Notes under the pieces: generated by a model
Databases searched by the model: none
Seen by the model: the letters and a program-made list of their open reading frames with translations, nothing else
Told to the model about the DNA's origin: nothing
Source of the DNA: Candidatus Shapirobacteria bacterium UBA2283
GTDB lineage: Bacteria > Patescibacteriota > Microgenomatia > UBA12405
Direction: 5' to 3'
Assembly: GCA_002345725.1 (NCBI GenBank)
Contig: DDWP01000093.1
Span: 1-29,436, forward strand
DNA: 29,436 bases
Shown here: piece after piece, positions 8,554-16,136 of the stretch
Numbering within the stretch: the first letter of the stretch is position 1
Layout: each line of letters opens with the position of its first letter
Position numbers and translations under genes: made by a program

Positions 8554-9282
8554 TTAACTTATTCTATGTTTAATGTAATTTATTTCTTTTTTGTTGAAAT
8601 TGTGTTGTCCTGGAGTGCCCGTCCTAAAAACTTTCTTTAAAGTATCAGGTAAATTTTTACCGTCTTTAGTTTTTTTAATGAGCTTTGGTATTTGGTTAGT
8701 GTCGATTTCCAGGTAGTCCATTAAACGTGTTAGTTCTGTTTCTGTATTGTTCCAAAGGTCTTCATAGTTAATTGTGTAGTCGATGTATTTAAGATAGTTT
8801 GATTCTGCTTTTGAGAATTTATTATATAAAGCTGTTGCTTCAGAAATGTTTTTTGGAGAATTGCTCCAGAACTCGTTTGGTTGAATCATTGAATAAATCA
8901 CATCCAAACTATTTCTTTTGATTAAAATTATTTTTGATTGAGGAAGTATTTCCTTTATTTTATCTATGTAAAATAAGTGGGATGGTGTCTTCTCAACCAT
9001 TTTTTTGTTTTTTGGTAGTAAATTAATTTTGTGAATGATCTCTTCGTCCGATAAGTTACGTGCGAACAGACCAGTTTCTTTTGTGGGTCTGATTGTTTCT
9101 ATTTCGAGCATTGATGGTGTGATCCCTAGGCAATCGGTGTGGTTTTCAAGAAGAGAGAGCAGCCATGTAGTGCCAGACCTTGGTTTACCAACAATGAAAA
9201 TTATGTCTCTTGTTCGTAAACTGTGTTTTTTTACGATAAAGGAAATTTTTTTGTATAGAATATTATTTTTGATCGCTAGCAT
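8554..9282 (-). CDS. PAPS-dependent sulfotransferase
   Basis: A 242-residue cytoplasmic sulfotransferase. The 5'-phosphosulfate-binding loop is GKPRSGTTWLL (32-42), the 3'-phosphate-binding motif is IKRNSLDVIYSM (R123 and S131), and VEKTPSHLFYID (96-107) is the conserved block of Sulfotransfer_1/3 family enzymes. It transfers sulfate from PAPS to a hydroxyl or amine, here most plausibly a sugar of the exported glycan, since the gene overlaps the ABC-exporter ATPase gene by 20 bp and precedes a run of GTs. It is somewhat short for the family because the C-terminal region is reduced, but both PAPS motifs are intact. PAPS synthesis genes are not in the window. The first ATG is used; no later Met precedes the P-loop. 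Confidence 0.93.
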   Translation of the reverse strand: MLAIKNNILYKKISFIVKKHSLRTRDIIFIVGKPRSGTTWLLSLLENHTDCLGITPSMLEIETIRPTKETGLFARNLSDEEIIHKINLLPKNKKMVEKTPSHLFYIDKIKEILPQSKIILIKRNSLDVIYSMIQPNEFWSNSPKNISEATALYNKFSKAESNYLKYIDYTINYEDLWNNTETELTRLMDYLEIDTNQIPKLIKKTKDGKNLPDTLKKVFRTGTPGQHNFNKKEINYIKHRIS

Positions 9283-9994
9283 ATATTTTTATTGCTTTGT
9301 TGGCATGACCATCGTGTTGTATTCTGTGATGGTTGATATATATAACTCTGTTACAAAATTTTTCGATTTGATTAAGATTGTGGGATACTAATATTATCGT
9401 TACGCCGTTAGTTTTGAACTCTTCCATTTTTTTAAAACATTTTTCTTGAAATGAGGCGTCGCCAACTCCGAGTATTTCATCAACAATGAGAATTTCGGGT
9501 TTGACGTGGATGGCGATACTAAAGGCTAGGCGCATATACATACCTGAAGAATAGTGCTTAATTGGTTGATCGATAAACTCTTCTATCTCTGAGAAATCAA
9601 TAATGCTTTGGATATTCTCGACTATTTGTTTACGACTGAGACCGAGGATAGCGCCGTTAAGAAATATATTTTCTCTACCGGTAAGTTCGGGGTGCATGCC
9701 AGCACCAAGCTCGATAAGAGGGCTGATCCTACCTTGGACAGATATAGTGCCAGAAGTAGGAGACATAACGCCAGCGATAAGCTTGAGGATGGTGGACTTA
9801 CCACTACCGTTGGGGCCGATAATGCCGACACACTCCCCTTTTTTGATTTCAAAAGAAATGTCTTTAAAGACAGTGAATCTATCGACTGTTTTTTCACCAA
9901 GAAAAAGAGCTGGCAAGAATTCTTTGAATGTTTTTTGATTGTTCTTAGAGAAATCCTTGGAAACGTTTTCAAATTTGATGATGGTATTTTTCAT
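9263..9994 (-). CDS. wzt: ABC polysaccharide exporter ATPase (Wzt/TagH/KpsT family)
   Basis: A 243-residue ABC ATPase that powers glycan export with the permease encoded 3 bp upstream. Visible motifs are Walker A GPNGSGKST (60-68), the Wzt-typical ELGAGMHPELTGREN (95-109), signature YSSGM (148-152) and Walker B ILIVDEILGVGD (D172, E173). There is no C-terminal carbohydrate-binding domain as found in Wzt proteins that recognise a capped O-antigen end. It therefore resembles the short KpsT/TagH/RfbE-like form, and substrate selection must lie elsewhere. The adjacent sulfotransferase gene makes sulfation of the exported chain plausible. The G+C drop of the left operon begins at about the 3' end of this gene. 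Confidence 0.96.
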   Translation of the reverse strand: MKNTIIKFENVSKDFSKNNQKTFKEFLPALFLGEKTVDRFTVFKDISFEIKKGECVGIIGPNGSGKSTILKLIAGVMSPTSGTISVQGRISPLIELGAGMHPELTGRENIFLNGAILGLSRKQIVENIQSIIDFSEIEEFIDQPIKHYSSGMYMRLAFSIAIHVKPEILIVDEILGVGDASFQEKCFKKMEEFKTNGVTIILVSHNLNQIEKFCNRVIYINHHRIQHDGHANKAIKIYASDQK

Positions 9995-9997
9995 AGT

Positions 9998-10798
9998 TTA
10001 AATATTGTCGGCAAATATTTTTTCTCGGGATTTGAAGTATTTTAAGCCGATGACAAGAGTGAGGACTGATAAAGCCAGGGCAATAAGAAGACTAGAGTAT
10101 TTTGGCTCAAGACCGCCGAGGATAACTTGTCGGTAGGCATTGATAATGACGGATAAAGGATTAAGCTGGAAAATAAATTTATATTGATCGGGAACTATGT
10201 CGGCGGGATAAATCACTGGGGTGAGGTACATCCAAAGGATGAGTATAAGGGAGAGGAGATATTGGATGTCGCGATAGAGAAGATTGGCAGCAGCAAAAAA
10301 GAGAGATAATCCGAGAGTAAAAATTTGTTGGATAAAAAAGATGGGAAAAATCCATAATATGCTAAAGCTAATAGGAATATGGTAATAAACCATGTAAGCA
10401 ATTAGAACAGTACTGGCAAATAAAAAGTCGATGATTTTGGCAATAATGGTGGAAACAACGAGGATTGTTCTGGGAAAATATACCTTGGTGATAAGTGAGG
10501 CTGAGCCGACTAAAGAAGCACTGGCTGAACCGAGTGAATTGGAAAAGAGAGTCCAGGGCAAAAGCCCGACAAAAAGGAAGATGGAATAGGGAATATGAGA
10601 TGAAGCATTGGTGGGAATACGTAGAATAATTGAAAAGGCAAAAGACATAACTAACATCTGAGCGAGCGGATTGAGAATAACCCAAAAATAACCTAAGACT
10701 GATTGTTTGTAGCGGGCTTTGACTTCGCGTCCAACCATTTGCCAGAGTAATTCGCGCCATTTGACGATACTGGCAATTTCCTTAAATAGTTCTTGCAT
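9998..10798 (-). CDS. wzm: ABC-2 type polysaccharide exporter permease (Wzm-like)
   Basis: A 266-residue integral membrane protein of the ABC-2 family. The cytoplasmic N terminus carries the characteristic WRELLWQMVGREVKARYKQS block (14-33) followed by LGYFWVILNP, and about six membrane segments follow. It forms the channel that, with the Wzt-like ATPase, moves a lipid-linked glycan across the cytoplasmic membrane. It is the first gene of the leftward operon. The start codon lies only 7 bp after a TATACT box in the 21-bp divergent spacer, so the mRNA is probably leaderless; no Shine-Dalgarno sequence is present. Confidence 0.95.
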   Translation of the reverse strand: MQELFKEIASIVKWRELLWQMVGREVKARYKQSVLGYFWVILNPLAQMLVMSFAFSIILRIPTNASSHIPYSIFLFVGLLPWTLFSNSLGSASASLVGSASLITKVYFPRTILVVSTIIAKIIDFLFASTVLIAYMVYYHIPISFSILWIFPIFFIQQIFTLGLSLFFAAANLLYRDIQYLLSLILILWMYLTPVIYPADIVPDQYKFIFQLNPLSVIINAYRQVILGGLEPKYSSLLIALALSVLTLVIGLKYFKSREKIFADNI

Positions 10799-10805
10799 TG
10801 ACGAT

Positions 10806-10813
10806 AGTATAAT
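10806..10813. promoter_or_regulatory. Bidirectional pair of overlapping -10 boxes between divergent genes
   Basis: The 21-bp spacer between the wzm and yvcK-like start codons contains AGTATAAT. Read rightward it gives TATAAT (10808-10813), 6 bp before the ATG at 10820. Read leftward it gives TATACT (10806-10811), 7 bp before the ATG at 10798. A start of transcription about 7 bp after each box would fall on or next to each start codon, giving leaderless mRNAs in both directions. No good -35 box is seen on the plus strand; a weak TTGTAC (10830-10835) exists for the minus strand. Confidence 0.6.
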
Positions 10814-10819
10814 AGGATT

Positions 10820-11815
10820 ATGATCAATAGTACAATATGCACGATTGGTGGTGGAACTGGGATGCCGGTAATTAATGAAGCCTTATTAAAAGCTGGCTAC
10901 AAACATGTTGATTCGGTGGTGACTACTTTTGACAGTGGTGGTGATACTGGCAGAATGAGAACTGATGAAAGAGGTAGGATACTGGCTTTCTCTGATTATT
11001 GGAGATCACTTATATCTTTGTGGACAGATGGTAAACAAAAAGCTGATTGGGTAGAAATGTTGAGGTTTAGAGATGGAAGAGGACGCAACTTTGGTAATAT
11101 ATTTTTTCAATTTATGTCGGAAAAGGCGGGTAATTTGTCGGATGTTGATAATTTGTTTAGTCATTTGACTGGAGCAAAAATTAATGGGAGTGTGGTGCCA
11201 GTGTCCCTAGTGCCAACTGATGTCTGTTTTGAAACTATTAGTGGGGCCAAGTATTGTGGAGAACATCATTTGGACAATCTGAGAATGTCTTTTGATAAAG
11301 TGTCAAAGGTATGGTTAACTCCAGAAGTGCCCGCCAACGAAGATGCTTTACAGGCACTAGAGAGAGCTAAGGTAATAATACTTTGTCCGGGAAGTATGTA
11401 TGGGAGCTTAATAACAACTATATTGCCAAAGGGAGTAAGTGAGACGTATAAAAAGTCTAAAGCTAAAAAGATACTAATGACTAATTTAATGTCGGTGGCC
11501 AATGAAAATGATGGTTATACTCAAGATGATTATGTTAAGATATTTGCTCGATACTTGGGTGATAAAAAGCCAGTGGATCAGGTGATCATGGCGGATATTA
11601 ATAAGCTTAAGGGAAAGTCTTTTGAGAAGACAATGCAAAATTATGAAATGGAGCATTCGTATCCAATTAGATTGTCCGAAAAACAAAGCTACGACTATGA
11701 AACATTAGTGATGGATGTGGCGACTATTGATAAAAGTAATTTTCGTTTAAGACATTCTGTATCGAAGTTGGCCAAGGTCTTTGCTACAATGAATTTATGT
11801 CGCAAAGGAAACTAA
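10820..11815 (+). CDS. YvcK/CofD-like protein (GGGTG nucleotide-binding fold)
   Basis: A 331-residue member of the YvcK/CofD-like superfamily. The N terminus ICTIGGGTGMPVINEALL (7-24) is the glycine-rich nucleotide-binding loop, followed by the FDSGGDTGRMRTD block (39-51) equivalent to the DDGGSSGRLR of YvcK. Later blocks (ILCPGSMYGSLITTILP; TNLM) match the family. In Firmicutes, YvcK binds UDP-GlcNAc and links cell-wall synthesis with gluconeogenic growth; CofD is a phospholactate transferase. Here the setting is surface-glycan genes: it is divergent from the ABC exporter and overlaps a TMTC-like glycosyltransferase gene by 19 bp, so a nucleotide-sugar-related role is an attractive inference. 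No whiA or rapZ neighbour is present. Translation is probably leaderless. Confidence 0.88.
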   Translation: MINSTICTIGGGTGMPVINEALLKAGYKHVDSVVTTFDSGGDTGRMRTDERGRILAFSDYWRSLISLWTDGKQKADWVEMLRFRDGRGRNFGNIFFQFMSEKAGNLSDVDNLFSHLTGAKINGSVVPVSLVPTDVCFETISGAKYCGEHHLDNLRMSFDKVSKVWLTPEVPANEDALQALERAKVIILCPGSMYGSLITTILPKGVSETYKKSKAKKILMTNLMSVANENDGYTQDDYVKIFARYLGDKKPVDQVIMADINKLKGKSFEKTMQNYEMEHSYPIRLSEKQSYDYETLVMDVATIDKSNFRLRHSVSKLAKVFATMNLCRKGN

Positions 11816-13527
11816 AAAAGTTACGGAAGATGGAGGCTTTGGTGGAAGTGGCGATGGAGCAAAAATGGGCTTTTAAGCCATTAGAGGTGTGGCAGACGAT
11901 TAAGGAGAATTGGGTGTTTCTCGCCGTAATGTCGATAGTGATTACTCTTATTTACTTGAATTCTTTAAATGGGGATTTTGTGTCGGATGATTATGCCACA
12001 ATATTGCATAATCCAGACATCGCTACTTGGAAATACGCATTTACTAGCGGAGGGACAACTTATTTTATCCATGCGATGATTGCCAAGATTTTTGGAGTAT
12101 TTCCCCTCCCCTATCATTTATTTAACACTGTACTTTATATCGCGACTTGTTGGTTGGCTTTTGTGTTTATCGATAATTTGTTTGGTAAGAAGGTAGCGAT
12201 GGTAACGATGATTATTTTTGCAGTTCACCCAATCCATGTGGAGGCGGTGTCGTGGATATCGGGTAAGGGTTACTTGATTATCGCTTTTTATACTTTTGTC
12301 TCGATGTTGGCTTTAATAAAGTATTCGGAGACAAAGAGGTGGCTTTACTTATTGGTGGCGATTGGGTCTTTTATACTCAATTTTTTGAATGATAAGCCAC
12401 GACCGTTCTCATTATTTTTGATAATTGCTTTGTACCTACTGGTACGAAAGGTGGATCTAAAAAATAATCGGATATTTAAAATGTGGCCTTATTTTATTGG
12501 CTTAGCTATCGTTGGAGTAATATTGGCCTGGCCATATATAATTGCCAGAATAGGCGTGGTTAATGGTGGTTATAATGCTTCGGAGAGTATATTTTATAAT
12601 CCATTTTTCCAGTATCCTACGGGAGTATCGAAGTATTTGCAAATGTTGTGGTTCCCCACTGATCTAACGCTTTATCATACGATGTACACTTTCCCGGTGT
12701 GGCTCAATTGGGCGATATTGTTGACTTATATAGTGGCGACAATTTATTTCTTTTTTAAAAACAGACCATACTTTTTTGCTCTGGCTTTTATAATGGCGGG
12801 AGTGTTGCCATCGATAATGCCAGTTAAGGTTAGCTGGTTGGTGGCAGAGAGATATATGTTTCTCGGGTCGTTAGGGTGGTGCTTATTTGTGGGATTGATA
12901 CTGGCGGATATTGGTCGAAGATATAAATTGTTAATGCCAATATTGTTAGGAGTGGTGGTGGCTTACTCGAGTGTCCGAGTGGTGATGAGAAATAGTGATT
13001 GGCAGACAAATCATAAATTGTGGGTAAATACTTGCCAAGTGTCGCCAAATTCTCATAATGCGTGGAACAATATTGGTGATGATTATGACAAGCTTGGTCA
13101 ATATGAAAATTCAATTAAGGGATTTACACAGTCGACTGTAGTAAAACCAAACTACGCTGATGCCTTTCATAATAGAGCCAATATTTTTTATAAAATTGGT
13201 AGACTAGATTTGGCTCGGGATAGTTATAACACGGCATTGTTTTATTCACCAGCTTTGTACCAAACATATTTAAGCTTGGTACAAATTGACCTAACAGAAA
13301 AGAAGTTGGATCTAGCTTTGGAACATGCTCAAGCGGCTCTAAAGATTCAGCCAAATAATCCACAAGCAGGGTATGTGTTGGCAATAGTCCTGTCGCAAAG
13401 TGGTCAGAATGATAAGGCAAAACTATTACTTGAAGAGATACTGAGAATGTATCCTGGCTACACTCTGGCTGAAGATGCGCTAAAACAAATGAAGTTATTT
13501 GAAAGCGGTAGTGGTAATAGTCTCTGA
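11797..13527 (+). CDS. TMTC-like membrane glycosyltransferase with C-terminal TPR repeats
   Basis: A 576-residue GT-C protein related to eukaryotic TMTC O-mannosyltransferases. After a basic N terminus (SQRKLKKLRK) and a first membrane segment (39-54) comes the catalytic-type acidic loop GDFVSDDYA (59-67, D64/D65), then HPIHVEAVSWISGKGYL, which closely matches the TMTC signature HPxHTEAVA. About ten membrane segments are followed by roughly four TPR units (about 417-570), probably outside the membrane. Family members transfer a sugar from a polyprenyl-phosphate donor to secreted protein. It overlaps the yvcK-like gene by 19 bp, and its 3' end overlaps the opposing methyltransferase gene by 33 bp. 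An ATG at 11830 (codon 12), preceded by GGAAG, is an alternative start. Confidence 0.87.
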   Translation: MSQRKLKKLRKMEALVEVAMEQKWAFKPLEVWQTIKENWVFLAVMSIVITLIYLNSLNGDFVSDDYATILHNPDIATWKYAFTSGGTTYFIHAMIAKIFGVFPLPYHLFNTVLYIATCWLAFVFIDNLFGKKVAMVTMIIFAVHPIHVEAVSWISGKGYLIIAFYTFVSMLALIKYSETKRWLYLLVAIGSFILNFLNDKPRPFSLFLIIALYLLVRKVDLKNNRIFKMWPYFIGLAIVGVILAWPYIIARIGVVNGGYNASESIFYNPFFQYPTGVSKYLQMLWFPTDLTLYHTMYTFPVWLNWAILLTYIVATIYFFFKNRPYFFALAFIMAGVLPSIMPVKVSWLVAERYMFLGSLGWCLFVGLILADIGRRYKLLMPILLGVVVAYSSVRVVMRNSDWQTNHKLWVNTCQVSPNSHNAWNNIGDDYDKLGQYENSIKGFTQSTVVKPNYADAFHNRANIFYKIGRLDLARDSYNTALFYSPALYQTYLSLVQIDLTEKKLDLALEHAQAALKIQPNNPQAGYVLAIVLSQSGQNDKAKLLLEEILRMYPGYTLAEDALKQMKLFESGSGNSL

Positions 13528-14334
13528 ACTAAATAGTTTAAGAAAAGGGTAAAAGAGATAAATGATTGCTCTCCAAGGGTGTTGTCTGACAGACCAGAAG
13601 AGATCGAGAGGATATTCAAATATTTGAGGTGTGCTTTTAATAGTATGAAAACCTGAACCGGTAAGGGCGAGCTTTAGGCTAGTGGGGTTAGGGAGATAAA
13701 GATGCCTGGGGGCGTCGAGATGAAAATAATCTTGTCTACCAAGACGAAAGCCAAGACTGCTGGAATTTGGAGTATTCATAATAATCAGACCACCAGGGCG
13801 AAGGGAGTGGTAGATTTTATTAAGAACTGTCTGAGGTGAGTCGAAATGCTCGAGGGAGTGCCAGAGAGTAATACAGTCGTAATAATTGGCGGGAAGAGAA
13901 CTTTTTTGAATGTCGGAGGTAAACATTTTAATACCTCTTTTGGAGGCGATGCGAGCAGCTTTTTTATTTATCTCTAGACCGTGTTTACTGTATTGTGAAG
14001 GCAGGTGGGAGAGAAATTCTCCGGGGCCACAGCCGATGTCAAGAATTTTTATATGATTGGGAAAACCAAGCAAAGTCTCGATGTGGATTCTTTTGAGAAT
14101 AAAGGAAATGTGATTGAGGAAGCTGATGAATTTTGAAGGTGAGGGGTAATAACTGCCTTGGTAAGCTTGTTGGTAGTATTGAGAGGAGGTTTTAAGGTTA
14201 AGAAAATAAGAAGTGCAATTTTTACAGTAATATAAATTATATTGAGTATTGTCAATACGAATTCGGCCATGATTATTTGGAGCGGTAAATGACCGTTGTG
14301 TGTGTTGACTACGGCAGAGGCGGCAGTGGATCAT
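13495..14334 (-). CDS. SAM-dependent methyltransferase with N-terminal zinc-ribbon motif
   Basis: A 279-residue class I methyltransferase. Residues 1-45 contain CRLC and CKNC (C4, C7, C37, C40), a zinc-ribbon of the kind found at the start of sugar C- and O-methyltransferases in polysaccharide clusters. SAM motif I is KILDIGCGPGEF (96-107), and WHSLEHFDSP together with LRPGGLIIMNTPN follow as motifs II/III. A hydrophobic patch near the C terminus may associate with membrane. It probably methylates a sugar or a lipid-linked intermediate. It is cotranscribed with the upstream GT4 (1-bp gap). The last 11 codons overlap the opposite-strand TMTC-like gene, so neither 3' end can change without affecting the other. 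Confidence 0.87.
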   Translation of the reverse strand: MIHCRLCRSQHTQRSFTAPNNHGRIRIDNTQYNLYYCKNCTSYFLNLKTSSQYYQQAYQGSYYPSPSKFISFLNHISFILKRIHIETLLGFPNHIKILDIGCGPGEFLSHLPSQYSKHGLEINKKAARIASKRGIKMFTSDIQKSSLPANYYDCITLWHSLEHFDSPQTVLNKIYHSLRPGGLIIMNTPNSSSLGFRLGRQDYFHLDAPRHLYLPNPTSLKLALTGSGFHTIKSTPQIFEYPLDLFWSVRQHPWRAIIYLFYPFLKLFSSETITTTAFK

Positions 14335-14335
14335 A

Positions 14336-15502
14336 CTATTTGAATATGGATTGTTGCATTTTTTGGAAACGATATGACCAGCTCCATTTATCTTTGATTA
14401 GTTTAAGGGCTTCTTTTGATATCTGTTGATAATGTGGCTGATCGGTAAGAAGACGGATGATATTGTCGGCAAAGTTTTGGAGGTCACCGGGGGTGGACTT
14501 GACCATGCCGTAGGGATAGTAAGTCTTGAGAGCTAGGAGGTCAAATGAGACTCCTGGTAGGCCCCAGGCCATAGCCTCGGCAGCGGCCATTCCCCCACTG
14601 TCATAGATGGCTGGATGAACAACTATTTTACTGTCTTGAAAGATGGATGTTTTTTCTGATCCGTCTTTAAAGCCAACTAATTTTATGTTTTTATTAATTT
14701 TGTATTTTTTGATAAGTTGTTTGACTTTTTCTTCTAACTCACCGTTACCAATCATAATTAATTTGGCTTGGGGTAGCTGTTTTAATACTAAGCGCCAGAT
14801 AGAAATAAGCTCGATGACGCCTTTTTGAGAGTGAAAACGACCGAGATAAACGGCGTCGTATTGACGAGATTTTTTGTTGAGGGGCTGGGTTACTTGGTCG
14901 ACTCCACCTTGGATAATAAATGCTGGACATTTAGGAAAGTATTTTATATCTGGGTCGGAAGTGACAAAGACATAATCGGCAAAATGTTTGACCAGGAACA
15001 GAGAAGGAATCTGTCCAAGATAATATATCCAACCACGGATAGTTTGGTGGTTAACATTGTAGGGAGAATTTTTATCCCAGGGATAAGGGGCGACCAAATA
15101 ATAGCCAGCAATCCAAGTTGTACTGGGGTGGAAGATTTTATAAAGTAGACCGATGATAAAGTCGGGATAAAAGTCGGAAACGGTGTAGACATAGTCAAAT
15201 TTTTTGAGCTCTTGAAAATGACGAAAGAAAAATAATTTGGCGATAATAAAACGACGGATTTGATTGATAAATAGACGGAGGGTATTTATTTTTGGTAAGG
15301 GAAATGCATTGTCGATTTGAAAATATTCTTTGGTTAATGCTTGGTGGCGTTTGAACAAGTCGAGAGCTTCAGCAGACCCCATGATGGACACTTCTAGATA
15401 TTGTTGCCAATACTTAATCAGGTTGATGGAGATAGTATCTCCCCCACTTTTACCAAAACCAAGATTGTTGTTGGAGATAACAATTAACTTTTTTGCTTTC
15501 AC
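14336..15502 (-). CDS. GT4 family glycosyltransferase (GTG start)
   Basis: A 388-residue GT-B family 4 enzyme. The N terminus KLIVISNNNLGFGKSGGDT (5-23) forms the first Rossmann strand and glycine loop. The donor-binding half has YLGRFHSQKGVIELI and then AIYDSGGMAAAEAMAWGLPGVSFDL, in which E and the GLP turn occupy the usual nucleotide-sugar site. The start codon reads GTG on the minus strand (bases 15500-15502 are cac); no in-frame ATG lies nearby upstream, and the N terminus fits the family. The gene is divergent from a plus-strand methyltransferase across only 22 bp and is followed after 1 bp by another methyltransferase. The sugar transferred is unknown. Confidence 0.88.
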   Translation of the reverse strand: MKAKKLIVISNNNLGFGKSGGDTISINLIKYWQQYLEVSIMGSAEALDLFKRHQALTKEYFQIDNAFPLPKINTLRLFINQIRRFIIAKLFFFRHFQELKKFDYVYTVSDFYPDFIIGLLYKIFHPSTTWIAGYYLVAPYPWDKNSPYNVNHQTIRGWIYYLGQIPSLFLVKHFADYVFVTSDPDIKYFPKCPAFIIQGGVDQVTQPLNKKSRQYDAVYLGRFHSQKGVIELISIWRLVLKQLPQAKLIMIGNGELEEKVKQLIKKYKINKNIKLVGFKDGSEKTSIFQDSKIVVHPAIYDSGGMAAAEAMAWGLPGVSFDLLALKTYYPYGMVKSTPGDLQNFADNIIRLLTDQPHYQQISKEALKLIKDKWSWSYRFQKMQQSIFK

Positions 15503-15506
15503 TTCT

Positions 15507-15522
15507 GTTATATTAACTTATA
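15507..15522. promoter_or_regulatory. Divergent promoter region in a 22-bp spacer
   Basis: Between the GTG of the GT4 gene and the ATG of the methyltransferase lies one AT-rich stretch. On the plus strand an extended -10 TGTTATATT (15506-15514) lies 10 bp before the ATG, predicting a leader of about 3 bases. On the minus strand TATAAG (15517-15522) lies 14 bp before the GTG, and TATAAC (15507-15512) lies 4 bp before it. No -35 boxes or Shine-Dalgarno sequences are evident for either gene. Confidence 0.45.
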
Positions 15523-15524
15523 TT

Positions 15525-16136
15525 ATGGCAAAAAGAGTAATTAAAGTTAATTTAGGTAGTGGACCGACGGGAATAAACGGTTGGTCGAATTATGATTGGG
15601 GGGTGTTGCCTTTACTTTCCAAAATTTATTGGATAAGGGATGGATTGGTTAAGCTGGGACTACTAGATAAAAGTTACATGGCAAAATGGCCAGAAATTGA
15701 ATTAGTTGATATAAGAAAAGGAATACCTCAGGAAGATGATAGTGTAAATTATATATATTGTTCACATGTGCTTGAACACTTTGAAAAGTCAGAAACGGTG
15801 ACTTTACTACATGAGTGTTATCGGGTGATGAAGAAGAATGGGGTGATGAGAATTGTTCTACCAGATCTTTTAAAATTAATAAGTAGTTATTCTAATTCAG
15901 ACCAGTTTTGTCGGGAATTTTATGGATATAACAAGGATGAAAAAAGATGGTCGAATATTTTTATTCGAGGACATGAGTGGATGTATGATAAAAAAACATT
16001 TAGAAAAATTTTAGTTGAGGTTGGTTTTAAAAATATAAAGTTACTTTCTGGTGGTAAGGGGAAAGTACCAGATATTAGTAAACTTGATTTGAAGATTCAT
16101 GAAAAACTAAGCTTTTATTATGAGTGTGAAAAATAA
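15525..16136 (+). CDS. Class I SAM-dependent methyltransferase
   Basis: A 203-residue methyltransferase. KVNLGSGPTGINGWSNYDWG (7-26) is the motif I loop in the form seen in many polysaccharide-cluster methyltransferases, where LGSG replaces LGCG and is followed by GWxNxD. The central YIYCSHVLEHF and the ECYRVMKKNGVMRIVLPDL block are motifs typical of Methyltransf_11-like enzymes. The chosen ATG at 15525 removes a long upstream open frame that runs antisense through the GT4 gene and has no family similarity. It probably acts on a sugar or on a lipid-linked glycan. The end overlaps the SDR gene by 17 bp. Substrate unknown. Confidence 0.87.
   Translation: MAKRVIKVNLGSGPTGINGWSNYDWGVLPLLSKIYWIRDGLVKLGLLDKSYMAKWPEIELVDIRKGIPQEDDSVNYIYCSHVLEHFEKSETVTLLHECYRVMKKNGVMRIVLPDLLKLISSYSNSDQFCREFYGYNKDEKRWSNIFIRGHEWMYDKKTFRKILVEVGFKNIKLLSGGKGKVPDISKLDLKIHEKLSFYYECEK

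Noticed and set aside
9035..9391. 118-residue plus-strand frame opposite the sulfotransferase gene
   Set aside because: It covers the antisense of the PAPS-binding loop and has no recognisable domain.
9608..10045. 145-residue plus-strand frame opposite the wzt gene
   Set aside because: It is the antisense shadow of a clear ABC ATPase with all motifs; the translated product resembles no protein family.
15330..15524. Upstream open frame in phase with the plus-strand methyltransferase
   Set aside because: It runs antisense through the start of the GT4 gene, has no methyltransferase-like residues, and the ATG at 15525 lies just before the SAM motif.
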